NCBI GenBank assembly: GCA_033032175.1
Contig: CM065312.1
Coordinates: 8,928,001 to 8,992,000 of the forward strand
Reading direction: 5' to 3'
Origin: Saturnia japonica
Taxonomy: Eukaryota; Arthropoda; Insecta; Lepidoptera; Saturniidae
Length of the DNA stretch: 64,000 bases
Each line of letters begins with the position of its first letter. Position 1 is the first letter of the stretch. Under the pieces are notes generated by a model. That model did no database searches, had not been told where the DNA came from, and saw only the letters and a list, made by a program, of their open reading frames with translations. The position numbers were made by a program, and so were the translations under genes. Of the stretch, positions 12,501 to 26,696 are shown piece by piece.

Positions 12501-14611
12501 ATCTCAATTTGAATTTAAATCACAAAATAACAAATAAAGAAATAAAAAGTGGTAAAAAATATGTAAATGTGTATAGAATATAATAATAATGAGATCTTTT
12601 TAATTAAGTTGATTTGTACTAATAATAAATTGGAGCTAACTTCAGATTAGCTCAATTAAGATCAAGAAATTATAGTTATAAAAACTATAGTCTCATAAAA
12701 TAAAATAGTCTAAAATAAAATATATTCACAAATATTGACTTACTAAATATCTATCCTATGTAGAGTTTAGCGTCGCTCACAGTCTAGGATTTTTAAGTTT
12801 AGTTAGTTAGATAGTAAGTTTTCTGTATCCAATAGCATTACTATTCCACGGTTCAAGCGAGAATACGTCGCACGTCATGTTTCATCTCGCACATTTTCTG
12901 TGCAGGGAAATCGCTACAGAGCTATGCCCTTTTCGGTAAATGCCACCTCTGCCGGCAACTACGGGTGGATGTCGATTAGGTCTCTCGTGATAACGCTGGG
13001 ATCTCTTGAACTCTTCTCGTATTGAACTGTTGACCTCCGGCGTGGGTACACGGATGAGCAGGCGCGCTTGAGGTTTCAGCACTTTCCTCTAGCAGCGAGG
13101 ATATAGGTTTTCCCACTCCTCAGGTGGTATGGTGTGGAGCGATGCTTTATTAATGTGTCGCATCTTGTATTCCATACCTTTCACTCACTCAGTACGACCA
13201 GAAGGGTAATAATAAATATTAATTTATTATTGTTCCCCACTATATTAAAGAGTTTAATATAGTAGTTTCCCCATTTAATATGACGAGTTAGTAAAGGAAG
13301 CCGGCCCTTGTACCATTATATGTCTAAAGTTCCAAACGATCAGATCTGGAGTTTTAGTTTTCAAATTTAACAAATGGTTATTAATTAATCTATAAGATTA
13401 CTCATCACGTTATACAAGTTTGTTACTGTCACCACAACTTTATTCGTATTATGTAACAGATTTTGATTGTTTGTACATTTTTATAATTGAAATTCTAATA
13501 TTCATTACGGTTCAGTTACTGCTCCAGACAGTTAATATTTCTGAAGAAATTTTAATCAAACTTTTTAAAATCGCAAACTGGCGATTATATTTTGTTAGAG
13601 TAATATCTAAACAGTTGTATTAACAACGTTCAAGATAATAGACCTTTTTATACGTCCAAATAAATAAAATGATTGAGGTTTGTCGCTGTGCACGCATTAT
13701 GAAAAAAGTACTGGATAGATTTTGATCATTTATTTTTTAGTTTTACTCCTTATCGAAAATTCATTAATTTAGGTAGTTAGTCCTTATCTTAAAAAATATA
13801 TAAAATATTATCATCAAAGTTAATAAAATTTTAAGAAAGTACAATTTTTATAAGCACTATGAGCACAGCTATTTATCTATAATCCAATTCACTTGTGTAG
13901 GATAGCCAACCTTAATCACTAAACATTACATTATATTAACCAAACTATATAATACACGATTAAATAACATAAGTTTAGATCACCACACGACAGTCAAAAT
14001 CCGGCCAAAAACTCCCCTTAACCCACTTTAAGTCATAAATTACTATTCTTGGGGACTAACGTGGAATGCTTCGTATATCTTTTGTTTTATTTGTTGTTGT
14101 AAACAAAAGTGGTTTTAGTTCATTTCAGCTCTGTATTTTAAACTATTTTACCTATATATTTACTTTATATATTTCATAATATTACCAATTGCCATCAGTA
14201 TTATCTACATAATGATCAGTATAAAAACTATAGACCGAAATAAACCAGATCTATTCAAATATGACAGTGAAGGCACTGGCCAAAATTAATTCAGTTTTCA
14301 GATCAGATAAGGCGGAGACATTGACAAATGATCGACCGAATTGAACGGTCGACGAACGCGTCTGTGTGATCCATGTTTCTCAAACCTAACCCATAAATCC
14401 ACTTCGAAAAACTCAAACTAATCTTTACTGGAGATGTAAAAGTATAATTCTGAAGGAACCCATCCGGAATTATTTTGTCAATTTTTGTAACAATCAATGC
14501 TTATTATAGTTAACAATTACAGCTTTAAAATTATAATGGTATGTATTTAGTGTAATCGAATGTGTATAATTAAATACACTTACCTAATTTCTATTTATTT
14601 CATTAATTTAC
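12501..14611. other. No supported feature
   Basis: A GC-richer patch at 12850-13200 resembles a LINE 3' region but carries no clear motif. The rest is AT-rich without usable exons. Confidence 0.5.
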
Positions 14612-14855
14612 TATTACCCTAGTGATCCTAATAAGTGCGACGGCTATGCTCGAGGTCCCTGGGTTCGATTCCCAGGTTGAGCAAAAAGTGTAATTGGGTT
14701 TTCATAGAAAATTCTCAGTAGCAGCTCTGAGTTTGGCTTTGTGTCCGAACAATGGCAAAAGGATCGCCCCCTATTACATGGAACCTAAAAACATGCTTAG
14801 CGAAATGTGGGTGTACATCGGTACACCTCTGCCTAACCCTTTATCTTCATATTTT
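14612..14855 (+). repeat. tRNA-derived SINE, family B
   Basis: Box A-like CCTAGTGATCCTAATAAG, box B GGGTTCGATTCC, then GGTTTTCATAGAAAATTCTC and CCCCCTATTACATGGAACCT, ending in GTGTACATCGGTACACCTC. Other copies at 27.1 and 29.5 kb. Confidence 0.85.
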
Positions 14856-15268
14856 CTCATAATTAATGGTTTTATGACCTTAATACAAGATAAACAACAA
14901 AGAAAAAAGTAAATACTCAAGCATTAAATTATGATTGAATAAACATTATTTTCAGTTAAACAAGTATGGTAATCCACAAAACTTTAGAAGTGTGTAAAAG
15001 ACATTCCCTTCCATGTAACATGAGTGAAAATTAGTCGTCTCGGTGGATGACGTTACTGGCAAGCTTTACATAAACTTTTACAAAGTTTACAAAAGTAACT
15101 TAAGTATAACAATCATAAACTTCATTTTACGTGGAAGGTGTGCGAAATATTGTACTAAAATTACGACCTAATTAAAGTTTTGATACTGGAGTCTATTGTT
15201 AGAAGAGAGAATCTTTGTTTGCAATTTAGTACAAGTTGTGTTATTATGAATAAATTACAAGACAATTA

Positions 15269-15665
15269 TTAACAAAAAGGAAACCCAACTTCAATGATTT
15301 TGAAGAGTTCCCTGGTGTATCTTCGAAGTTGAAGGTCCAACGCCAAAGAAATTAAAATAAAACCAACCTTCCCACGAAAAAGAACCATCTAAATCGGTTC
15401 ATAAACATTCGAATTGTGTAACTTCGGTCTGTTTTTGGAGTCGGTTAAAACCAAGCCCATAAGATACCTTTATTTTAATCGACTTCAAAAAATGGAGGAG
15501 GTTCTCAATTCGAATGTTTTTATGGATTATTTGATTATTTTTTTGTTGGAAAGGGGATACCTCAAGGGTGGTCCCATATTAATTTACTTGACACTGAACC
15601 TTAGACTTCGAAGATACACCATGAAACTCCTCAAAATAATTGAAGTTGGTTTTCATTTTTGTTAA
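15269..15665. mobile_element. 397-bp inverted-repeat MITE
   Basis: Left end TTAACAAAAAGGAAACCCAA, right end reversed TTAACAAAAATGAAAACCAA. The two arms pair over about 60-70 bp, both including TGGTGTATCTTCGAAG. The middle contains AATCGACTTCAAAAAATGGA, GGAGG, a block very common in Lepidoptera. The reading frames here are chance. Confidence 0.75.
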
Positions 15666-15719
15666 AAATTGTTTTTTTTTATTCTGAATTCATGTCAAAC
15701 CTTAAGCTCTTATAAAATA

Positions 15720-16060
15720 CTAGAGGTACGCCCGCGGCTCCACACGCGATTGTTACGGAGTAAATATTTTCATCGCGTAATTTTAGCTGTACTCAACTTG
15801 TTTACAATTCATATAGTTTCAATTCATATTTCACAACTGAGAAATGACAATTAATATATAAATATTGAAATAATTATTATTGAAAATTATTATTGCCTAA
15901 TCAATTGACAATGACATAACTTTCCCGTGTATAAAATTTCATAAGAATCGGTTAAGCCATATTTGAGTTAAATCCGGACATACGAACAGAAAGACAGAAA
16001 ATAATATTTTGTAAAGGCATATTCTTCATCAGTGTCCTTTCATGTCCATAGTATGCCTAT
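15720..16060 (-). mobile_element. Helitron-like copy of the second family
   Basis: 3' end on the minus strand: GAGCCGCGGGCGTACCTCTAG|T. The interior CCCGTGTATAAAATTTCATA and GAGTTAAATCCGGACATACG matches 7950-8020. No coding potential. Confidence 0.55.
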
Positions 16061-18899
16061 CGTATTTGGAAAAAATATTACATGTACATACATTACTACA
16101 GATTTATTAATATAGATAATACTAAATAATACAAGTGCAACTACTGAAAATCACCGAAAGGCGTTTATCGACAAAATGTCATTTTGTAGTTGCTGGCTAG
16201 GCAAACGTTATAATAATCCCTATACTCTATGCCTACCACGATCACGTTTCCCCTGTCATACCTTCAAACTCGTTCTAAAATTCGAATTCTAAAATCTTTA
16301 TAGCAGAGTCCAAGCACGCTACTACCATAACCATTTTCACTTTACCTTTCTTAATTCTTTTAAATACTTCTTTAGTGCCCTTTATGTAAAAATATATACT
16401 GTTACAAAATATATTTACTTAAAACGAAAGCCTTGTTTCTTATTAAAATAGGTAAGTAATTTTTGATTTAAAAATTATTAACTTCTCAGTTCGATTTTCC
16501 GCGAGTAAGGTCTAAATTAATTTTAAAGATCTCTAAAACTTAATGATACTCCGTAAAATATGACTACAACTTTTAATTATGGTAACAAGAGCAGATAATG
16601 CCCTTAAGGCTAAAAGTAATAAATTTTGTCGCACCATCTTACCAATTTCACGGAGGCGAAGATTTCTGTCGCTCCTTAACAGATAAGTCTAAAACATGAT
16701 GGCAATACTTAAGACGACAGATTTTATTGCTTTGTCGTTTTCTTTTATGACAACAAAATTTATCGCACTAACGAATGCCCACTTATTTCATTTTTATATC
16801 CTCGAGGTCTTAATTTCAACGTAATACTTTTGCTGTATTTTAACGTTTGCTAAATTTTTTAAGGCTTTCGTGAGTCGTAAATTTATTTACTTGCTTTGAA
16901 TGTTGTAATACTAATACTAATACTGTAATAATAATAGGCAGCGGGTACCGTAAATTATATTTAGAATATTGCCTTCCCTCATTTATCCACGCCTATTCCT
17001 ATCTATGTTTGTATACTCAGTTTTTTGACTGAATACAGAATAACAATTTTAATGTTGTCTTGAAACAAAACTGAGTCAATCATAATAAAAATCGTCATCA
17101 TCAATACGGCGGGTAACAATACACACACTAAGTGTTCGACTTCGTACATTAGACGGGCTTATTATAAGGTCTTTAAAAGTGGACAAACCTTAAAAATTTA
17201 GCAATTTATTTTAACTAGAACTTATTTATGAAGAAAATTATATAGTGCGGACCGATTATGTCAGGATGAATTTTCAAGGGATAGAGAGAAAAGTAATTTA
17301 GACAAGAAATGATGACGTATGCATCACTCCTTATATCTCGATTTTACGAAAAAATTACATAACACATACAATATTTTAAAAGATTAAAACTAATTGAACG
17401 CTACTTTTGCATCATCACTAAGGCACATATCAACTATGCATTTAACTTGATTGATCGTAGGCAAAAAATCTCAAACCAATTTCGTGTTTAAACTCCGCTG
17501 TTTATATGAACTGGTGTATTACAATGACTAAATTGAATTGTAACAAAGCAAGCTCAACGTGTAGGTAAAGATTTACTAACTTGTCCTGCCTTCTGTTTTG
17601 TTTTTATATAAATTGGTGTGTGATATGAATTTTCATAGCTTGCAAATACGATAAACGTATCGTTTTCTTCCTTATATCCAGCAGCTTACGCCTGTCCTTA
17701 TATGTAAAACAGACGTTGAAATGATGATGATGATGATGATGACTGTGACTACGCCCACGCTTACATCACGCAATTGCACAAGTTTCCCTTCCCCGCTGCA
17801 CAACCAACGTCTGTCGGCCAGATTGACGGTCGCGTACAAATTTGTACGATTATAGCGTAAATACGTACGAACTAAAATTGTCAGTATGAAAAACGAAAAT
17901 CTTTTGAACTGAACAAATACTTGAGAAAGTGAAAACTCTCAAAACATGAGTAAAACAAAACCAATAATGAATTTAGACTCGAGCGTTTTATTTTGTGCAC
18001 GAAGTCTTGTTCAATTGTGAAATAATGAAATAGGAAGGAGTCACGAATATTCTAAATAAAAAGTCTTTGTATTTGAAAATAATATCCGAATTTTCAGGAA
18101 TTTTAGAAACAATGAAAATTTCAAATTATTTTGATGATTTTTCTAATTTTTTACATAAAATTTTCGGAACCAACTTGAAAAATGGAAATTTCTAAGTATT
18201 AATTCTAAGCAACATAAGGCCTCAACTAGCAATTAATTCGATATTGTTTTAATTTTGTCATTTATGTGTTTGTCTGTTATTTATTTATACGTATCGTAAT
18301 AGAAAACGATCATTGTATTTGAAATAAATTAATGTGTTTTCAGTCAGAAACATGAATATGAAATTATACTAAACTAATTTTTTACATAAAACTTACGATA
18401 TCGATTAAAAAAATGGAATGGAATGTAATCAACTATTACATTTTAAAAACAAAATCACTGAAGTAGAACATAATTGTTTTAATATTCGTAATTTATATGC
18501 ATCGACGGTTATTTATCCCAATTAATTCTCGTAGTGCTTTGTAAGGATGATCTTTGTTGTTCCTGTTTACCTAAAAATTGGACAATTAGTTTAATAATAT
18601 AATTGGTAGGTAGATGCGTTATAAAGGTCTCGGTCTCCCGTGATATATCTCCACATAAAGAAGTCTTGTCAAGATAAAATCCAAATATTTACTACTGGTT
18701 ACATAATTAAATAAATCTTTACTTGGTGGAAAACTTATTTGAAAAGATGTTTCTACTTGTGGTGCTAAACACGTTTCTTGCAAAAATAAAAGTATCAACC
18801 AATCAAATTCAAGCCGTTCAATAAATCTGAACTGATTTTAAATTAAATACAGGATCTGTAAACGTTTTAATTATTCAAATAAATATAATTTATTTTATA
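16061..18899. other. No supported feature except the GAT run
   Basis: AT-rich intergenic DNA downstream of the CFAP92-like gene. No exon with coding composition or transposon end was found. Confidence 0.55.
17719..17744 (+). repeat. (GAT)n microsatellite
   Basis: Seven to eight perfect GAT units in otherwise unannotated DNA. Confidence 0.9.
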
Positions 18900-21800
18900 T
18901 TATCTGTATGGAATTATTTTAATCATACCAGCTTTTATCAAAGGGTTATCTGCTATCGTGACTGGATTTGGACGAGGGGCAACGCAGAATTCTAGTCTGA
19001 AACTTTTTAATTCCGCTGAGGTAGGCATTTCACTTCGATTCGGAATGCCTCCTGGTTTTTTAGCAATAATATGACCAATCTTCAATACTGCCTAAATTAA
19101 GAAATAGAAGAGTTAAGAAGAGTTCTTATAACATATTTTGTATGTTTCAACACGTAGGAGTAACATAATGATTATTACATTATACTGGCGAGTTTCACTG
19201 ACCCACAAAAATATTAATCCTTTTCTAAATTTTTTATAGATATGCATATGGCTGCCCAATTTATTTTAGATGTGAGCTATAATTTCAATTCTATATCAGC
19301 CAGCGGGACACCTACTGTTTATATTGCAGTCTTGATAGATTCAAATGTAAATAGATAGATGTTTTAATTAAACAAAGAATTAATTACACGTGATATTTGT
19401 ATAGGCCAGCATGACAGCGACGGCGATCGACGAATTGCCGATTTTTCGATCGCCACCATTGTGTTTGGATTGAACTGTGCTTACCATCAGGGAAAGCTCC
19501 ATCGATATGCTGACCAACTAAAAAAAGTAAAAAGTAAAAAATCAGGGCACAAAAATCACTTGGTGATACCAGATCATTGTTGTTGATAGGCATGTCCAAA
19601 TACGTCGGTGGGTCACTCACTCACTCATTTTCTGGCAAACGGGCCTGGGTATAACGATTGCTACTATTTAAGTTCAAACGATAAAAAAATGGGAAATTAC
19701 TTTATAAAATATATTGATAAACTCACTGAACGTGCTGGCAATGGTAATGCAGGACGGGCATAAACTGGAGGACAAGCCAATAGAGTCGCCAAAGGAATAT
19801 ACATCTTTAAAACATTGAATGGCATAATAACAGCCAGTAATAACTCTACAAAAATAATTAATATAATCAATTAAGATACAATTATTATACACCAAATTAA
19901 TTAAAACCATTGAATACCAACCAGGATAAATCCTTGAAGAATATTTAGCAGAACTAGAAAAAACAGGTTTCACTTTCGGATAAAAATCTTCAGTAATTTC
20001 CCAAACACGTAAAATGTGACCATCTCTTGGTCCTTCTATAAATAAAATCACTTTGTCTCCTATATCTAAAGCAAATCCAGTCAATAAGTTATCTCTTTTA
20101 CCAGTTTGCAAAACATCATCATTAATTTCTGCTATTTGTTTCAATAAAACCAAAACAGCATCTGAATCCGATATAATACTAAACATTCTTGAATAACTTG
20201 GAGTCAATCTACGTAGTCGGCAACCAACAATTCCTATCGATACTTCTAAAGTCATTTGAGCTTCTAATATTACACTTGGCGACACTGCCAAATGTGGTTT
20301 AACAGTTGCTCTTATTGAATTAATATCGTTGGTACAAACGCTTTCACGTTCCAAGCCTACTATAGTTCTTTTAGGTGGATATAAAGGATACTCTCCTTTA
20401 AGAAATTCATTACAACGTTTAGATAATATTCTTGCATCAATTTTAGTGACACCAATTAGAATGTCTATATCTTCAATTACAATATTAGTAGGTGCAATAT
20501 TGTCAAAATTACGGTCACCTTTTTCATACCCAAAGAATTTTGGTGGCTTTTTTGTTAAGGGTAGTATGCGTAAACCACGAAGCTATTAACATAACAATAA
20601 TGTAATTAACATATTGCTTTTATAATAGTAACAAAATATGAGTTAAAATATTATAAATATATACCTGAATTTCATAAGCATTATCCAAGAATGTAGCAAA
20701 AACCTGTAAAGCTGTTTCATTGAACAGACGTATAGTATGATGATCGTTAAAACAAATATCACTTTTACTCTTTAATGGTTGTGGCAATGAGTCGTGAATT
20801 TCAGTTCCTAGTTGCCATCGTGTGTACAGTTGAGTTATTCTAAATAACAAATATCATAATTAAAATTGTATTTAAACCTGAAAAATTTAATTAATCATTT
20901 TGTGATTTTCTATACTACCTTAACTTTTTCAAATAGGCCACAGGAATATCAAATAAATTTTCAACATTTACAAAAGCAATCGGATCGTCGTCATGGGCTG
21001 GCAAGTTATTGGTGCTAATCAAAACTATTAATTCTCCTAAATCAGGTGGCCGCTCACCAGTTACGTTAAATGGTATTACTCTCCCTGTTCCTAAAACAAT
21101 TCTGATTAATTATAGTATAACTTGCCTTGTATATTACCAAAATAATAACAAACTTGAATCTTACCAGCTAATATTGAATTTCCTGGTAAGCTAATTTCGA
21201 ATTTTACTTTGACTACTTCCACGGGCTTTTTCTTTTCTTTTTCTTTAGGTATCTTTGAATCCCCTCTATCTCTTGGTTTGGGAATCATAATTTCGGGTTC
21301 TGGCTCCTTGATTTCTTCGGTCATAGTTCTATTCAAAATTGTTTCACGCACATTATACAATACTGCATCTTGATGTCTAACATCTGTAATGGTAATTAAT
21401 ACATTACTTATAATTTCAACTTAAGAGAACTAATGAAATAACATAAAGAAATTTAGAGTAACACCTTAGAGAAAAGTTTCTTAACCTGAGTTCCACAAAC
21501 CTATTATAAGGTATACGTGGCCAAAAGAAAAATAAAAAAAACGAAATCTTAGGTAAAGATATAGGCGAGCGTTTGCCTAGAATAATCGGTAAAAGAAAAT
21601 GTAGCGTAGCACACTGTACTAGAAACTGGTCATACAAAGAGAATTTTTAAATATGGTTGTAGAATCTTCTAAAAGTTCAGAGATAAAAAGAGGTTTAAAA
21701 AACTAAAAGTATGCATATTCTACTCATAAAATTTACAATAGAAAAACCTGTAACAATCTGAGGTGTATCAAATAACCCATCAAAACATGATGAAGGTATA

Positions 21801-24800
21801 TATTCAGCAACAGCATTCCATATCAATTCCCAAATGAACTTCGACAAAACATTGCTTACTACAGCGTCCGTTACCATTCCAAAATAACGACGTTCTCCAA
21901 ATTGTAGAGGTGGTAGGTAAACATCAAAATTTTTATCATTTTTAGCACTTCAAATAAAATAAATAAGAATTAACATTAACAATATTTTTTAATACACCTT
22001 TCATTGTGATCGCTTGGTGTTTACACTTTGTAATAGTTTCTTAAAGAAACTTCAACCCATCTTCGCGCGCGGCCCTGTGTGCGTGAGCTAGTAAATATGT
22101 AGTTTTTTATTTGTATGCCAGTGAAGTCGTCTTCCGATCAACACGTGTTTTTATATCTTTGTCCTACGGGTACAGTCGGTAATAAAAACGTCAAGTTCGT
22201 CACGGAGAAAATGTTTCACCTAACCAGTATAATTCGTCGTACCACAATGATCAAAATATTAAAACGCAAAATTGAAATTATAAAAAAATTGATATTCAGC
22301 TATGGATAATAGAAAAAATACTCGGCAATATATATTTGCTTTACATAACATTGAAAAGAACATGACAGAAATAATGGAATGAATATAAAGTTCATTGTTT
22401 GGTATTTCTAGTGGTAGTGTTATGTAATAATATGTTCAATAAACATGCTTTTACCTAATTGAGCTGTTGACTCATGTTAAATTTCAATAAATAAGCAACA
22501 ATCGATATAATATTAAGAAAATGGCTAATACAATTATTTTGTGTACTTGACTGTACCTCTTGACACGCACACGTATTCACTGCATCTATACAGGCTTTAC
22601 TTACGCACACATAGCGCCGCGCGAACAAATGAGTTGAACAATCTATATCATCTAATAATACCCTCCGCTCCTTTCCAAAACAAAACCACAGGCATTGAAT
22701 TTCGGAGCCACAGTATAACGGTAGCCTCCATCTTGACAAGAACTAAAAAGTTCTCTATGTCTTATCATTGTCGTACCGTGGAACTTATGGAACCATCTTC
22801 CGGCCAATGTGTTCCCTCCTTGTTACGACATCGGGTCCTTCAAACGTGAAGAGATATTTATGCAGGCGGCATAAATTTGATTTTGATCTCTCAGGGGTCG
22901 CCGTTGTTTTTGGATTGTACTATGCTTGTGCAGTGACAGTACAGACTAAAAATGAAATATCTATAAAAATATTTCAATTATATTGATAAAACTGTAATTT
23001 GGTAAAGAATTTATAAGATTTTTGCTAAGGAGTTGGTTCAATACTAACATAGAACCTAGAGCACCGATGCCGATAAAAGGTGTTACTGAAGCCAGATGGT
23101 TCTGTAAATCAGCAACTCTCACAGGAAATACGTGATGCATAGAAAACGTAAACCACCTGCGTTCTAAAAATTGCCACGTTCTAACCCAACCATATTGACC
23201 CCCGCACCATATCTAGAGAAAAGTGAAAATCATAGTATGATTAAAGGTGTTTTTATAGGAAAACAGATATTTTTCTCAAACTATACATATAAAATTCTTT
23301 GTCCTGAATGACTGACGGATCAACGCACAATTTTTTGGTTCAAGCTACTTAAAATTTTACATAAACCTTTTTTAATTGAATTGATGGAACGAAGAAGACG
23401 TGTTTCGTATTTTATTGAAATTCATTAAAAATGGCTAGAAAGTTATTTTGGCGGCAATTTGCTTAGTGCTTTTGATTTAAATTACATTTCATTTTGACAC
23501 ACGTTTGAAAACTCAATCCGATTTTATTCAAAAAAGGTTGAATTTACTTAAAAACATAAGCAAATACTCTTTAAAATTGGAATGTCTCGGAAATCACCGA
23601 ACTATATTAGTACCTCAATTGAAGGTTTCTAAGCTTAAAGAGGTTATGCACTTTTAGGACACGGCCTCATAGGGACGTAGAGTTCGAAATTTGAAATGGT
23701 AAGGACTAGAACATTGGGTTATAAATTATACGAATCATTACATATTAAAAAAACATGTAAAATCGATACTAATACTAGTAATATAATAAAGCGGCAAAGT
23801 TTTTTTTTGTTTGTTTAAACACGCTAATCTCTGGAACTACCAGTCGGATTCGAAACATTCTTTTTTTATATGTTAGCCAGACTCACGAGAGATAGTATAG
23901 GTTATACTGTGATAACATTGTGTTATATAACATTACGCTACAATTTCTAGCTAGCCTTCAATATTGATTTTTATTACATAAATCGGAAGTCGAAGCCCTC
24001 GCGAACTGCTTTAGCCGCATACGCTGGCTTAATGGTTAATGATACGTCACAATACAATGTTCTACAAAAATATTGGCTATTATATAAAAAAGTCAGCGAT
24101 AGCATATGTCTATCTCTTATACATGAGCTACAATAAGGTATTTTGAAATTTTTTTTGGTGAAGATAAAAAATTAATTTATGAGCATTATTTTTAAGCATG
24201 GCATATTAATCCTTACGAATAAAATTTACTTCATCATAAAGATAATTTATAATGAAGATAAACTTTGTCTTTTAGGTACAACATGTTATTTGGACGCATA
24301 CTTTGAGACATAATACAAAATTAAAATAATTCAACACTCGGCTCGGGTCTATGTCTATAGTAGTTAGCGGCGCGAACGAACCGTGCGATGCCGCGATGTG
24401 ACCAGATTAAAAATATTGTCTATACTGAAGTATTATAAGTAATTAATCAGTGATTTCTTCTAAATTATATGCGGGTGAAACCGCGGGGCACAGCTAGTAC
24501 ATTATATGAAGTTTCAAGGTCTAAACGACTTTGGATTAAGTGATATTAGTACTCAATATCTGGGCGACCGAGCTGAGCTCGGTGTCTTATAAAAAAAAAA
24601 CCTATCTGGGTAAACTTAGAATGTAAAACATCATCTAAATACAAACTTTCATCGAAATCGTTGGAGCCGTTTCCGAGAAACCGATTACTTACTTAATATA
24701 ATAAGATAAGGAGCCGAAATAGAAGAATTTATTTATGCTTCTGAAATGTTCTATTATTAATTCTGAAACATCATTTGAAGAAGTATAGTAGTCTGTACTC

Positions 24801-26453
24801 CATAAACCAAAAAATATTAGTTGCACAATCTATTGTAACGGAAGTATTTCTATTGACTAATGGTTAACGGTTCTATTTTATTAGGATGAACCGAGATGGA
24901 GATGCGGAATGAAGAAAGAAGAGAAAGGTACGATTAGTTTATACATGGCTGTGAGCTAGGCAGGTCATTCTAAAAAGTTGTATAGATATGGATTATATCC
25001 CCCGTCCAATATAGAATGATCAGATGTTAATAGTAAAAAAACATTTACTTCTATTGCATAAACTTTTTTTTACATATACAAGCAGTTATTTATCAGTGTT
25101 TAACATAAGAGTTGCATGACACGTCCTAAGAACCTAAATTATTCGTCGTGTTAATTTTGACATAACCTAAAAACATGCATTTTGGATATCGATTATCATT
25201 ATAAAAAATGGGACATTTTGCACGACAAAATCCGAAATAACTTTCTTTAAACAATTTTCGCCAATCTAGCTCAGTATTATAAATAATATAGTCGGCAGAT
25301 AGTTGAAACGTTTATTCATTCACCACAATGTATTACACATTCGTAAGTTAGTCTAATTATACAAAATAATCAGAAAACACGACAGCCACGACGCGCTAGC
25401 TAGAGCTGTTATTTTTTATTCTCTGTCAAATTCAAGAATAGAACTAACAACCTATGCATATACAACCTACATAGAGTAATCATAGTACCTAGACGGGAGA
25501 CGTATAGCACGGTGTCTGGAAGTACTAGGGCCGGGTTGTCTTACTATACAATGATTTTTGAGAATTTTCGTATGTTTTTACTTACTTCGTGCAGCATTAA
25601 CTTCTATAGTGCCTACTGAAAATTAGAGTAGACCAAAATAATAAAATCAATAAATTGAGCAACCTGAAAATTAATCCAACTAATCGAACGCCGTTCTACA
25701 TTTAATTTATTAGTTACGTTTTAATTTTGAATAACCATGTATATTTACGTAACTTCTATATTTTTACTGTAGCAACACGCAACGAAGAATATTCAGTGGA
25801 AGAAATAGCCTTGTAGTTTAGCGTCAGGCGTTCAAACACAGCTTACACACCCATCAATTCATTTAAAGCATAAATGCATAATCGCATTATCGATTGAATT
25901 TAGTTCTAAAAAAGAATTGATAATTGTAAAATCAACTTCCAATTTAAGTTATGCTACATCGCTAAAATATATATTTGACATCTGTCATGCAAACCGTTCT
26001 TATGATAAACAAAGTATAGTCTCTACGTTTACGACAATTGTAATCTTTGCTTTGGTCTAATAAACTTTAAATTAGGAAATTTTTAAATTGATTCTTTAGA
26101 TTAACAATTAACTGTTCTCTGTTGAAGCACAGAGGAGGAGAGCAATAAATAAAGTCTAAGATTTATAAACCAAATTAAGACATGCGACTTGATATGGCAG
26201 TGCACAAATGAACTATTAGTACCTTTGCAACGTGCGGCCATATTAGAATGTCTACATCATACATCTGTCCGGGATACAATTGGTATTGAATTTTCATTCC
26301 TTGTGTAAACGGCCCGAGATTCAACAAACCTTCATTGCAGTCATGCCATACATCGATACCAAGAATTTCTAAAGCGAACGTGATGGTAAAAGTACTCGGA
26401 GAAAAACGTGACAAATCTGTAGTCCCTTTACTATTAGATGCATGTTTACTCAT
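18900..26453 (-). CDS. CFAP92-like (KIAA1257-like) multi-exon gene
   Basis: Exons on the minus strand, joined by GT..AG sites and matching phase: 26453-26223 (ATG start), 23212-about 23060, 21947-21748, 21383-21165, 21090-20919, 20839-20665, 20582-19922, 19845-19727 and 19091-18900 (stop TAA). Phases agree at every junction from the third exon onward, giving roughly 700 aa. The end of the second exon is unresolved: no good donor there has the phase the next exon needs, so a small exon between 23050 and 21948 may be missing. The protein has a lysine/proline-rich acidic linker (exon 4) followed by VKVKFEISLP. A large exon carries FIEGPRDGHILRVWE, and the C-terminal part contains SSRIYP, PPVYARPALPLP and MPTSAELKSFRLEF. 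From memory this layout fits CFAP92/KIAA1257, an axoneme-associated protein, so a role in sperm or cilia is inferred. That the gene is real is much surer than its name. Confidence 0.6.
23763..24497 (+). mobile_element. Complete non-autonomous Helitron (735 bp)
   Basis: Starts A|TC and ends CTAG|T, as Helitrons inserted at AT do. The start region reads AATATAATAAAGCGGCAAAG and then AACACGCTAATCTCTGGAAC, typical of Lepidoptera. Just before the end is a hairpin (GCGGGTGAAACCGC), then GGGGCACAGCTAG. No RepHel protein is encoded. It lies between exons 1 and 2 of the CFAP92-like gene. Confidence 0.88.
24553..24695 (+). repeat. Dispersed repeat with GACCGAGC hairpin, copy 2
   Basis: ATATCTGGGCGACCGAGCTG, AGCTCGGTGTC hairpin, then AGAATGTAAAACATCATCTA and GGAGCCGTTTCCGAGAAACC. 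It follows the Helitron ending at 24497. Confidence 0.65.
25665..25955. repeat. Unknown dispersed repeat, copy 2
   Basis: Partner of 1275-1645, same orientation. Located upstream (5') of exon 2 within the CFAP92-like gene's long first intron. Confidence 0.6.
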
Positions 26454-26696
26454 ATTATATAAAAAATAGCACGTCTCAAAAAATGTAAAATGACAATAAC
26501 CCGTTTTGACAATTGAATTCACCTGTGATTTAGGTACATATTACAACTGTTGTATTTATTACAAAAAAGGAATGTAAAGTTTTTATTAATTATCTATGCT
26601 CGCTTCACTGGCTGAAAAATATAAAAAATACAGACCAAAATAAAAAAGAATTTATGTGTATTTATATCGTTACACACGTGAGAAGTTATCTCCTAA

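Noticed and set aside
14655..14690. A tRNA gene suggested by a good B box (GGGTTCGATTCC)
   Set aside because: The acceptor stem and anticodon arm do not form; the SINE body follows and the same unit recurs at 27.1 and 29.5 kb.
19485..19517. A 33-bp microexon (LVSISMELSLM) in the CFAP92-like gene, in correct phase
   Set aside because: The two neighbouring exons join in frame without it, and its donor overlaps a repeat-like TTACCATCAGG block also seen elsewhere.
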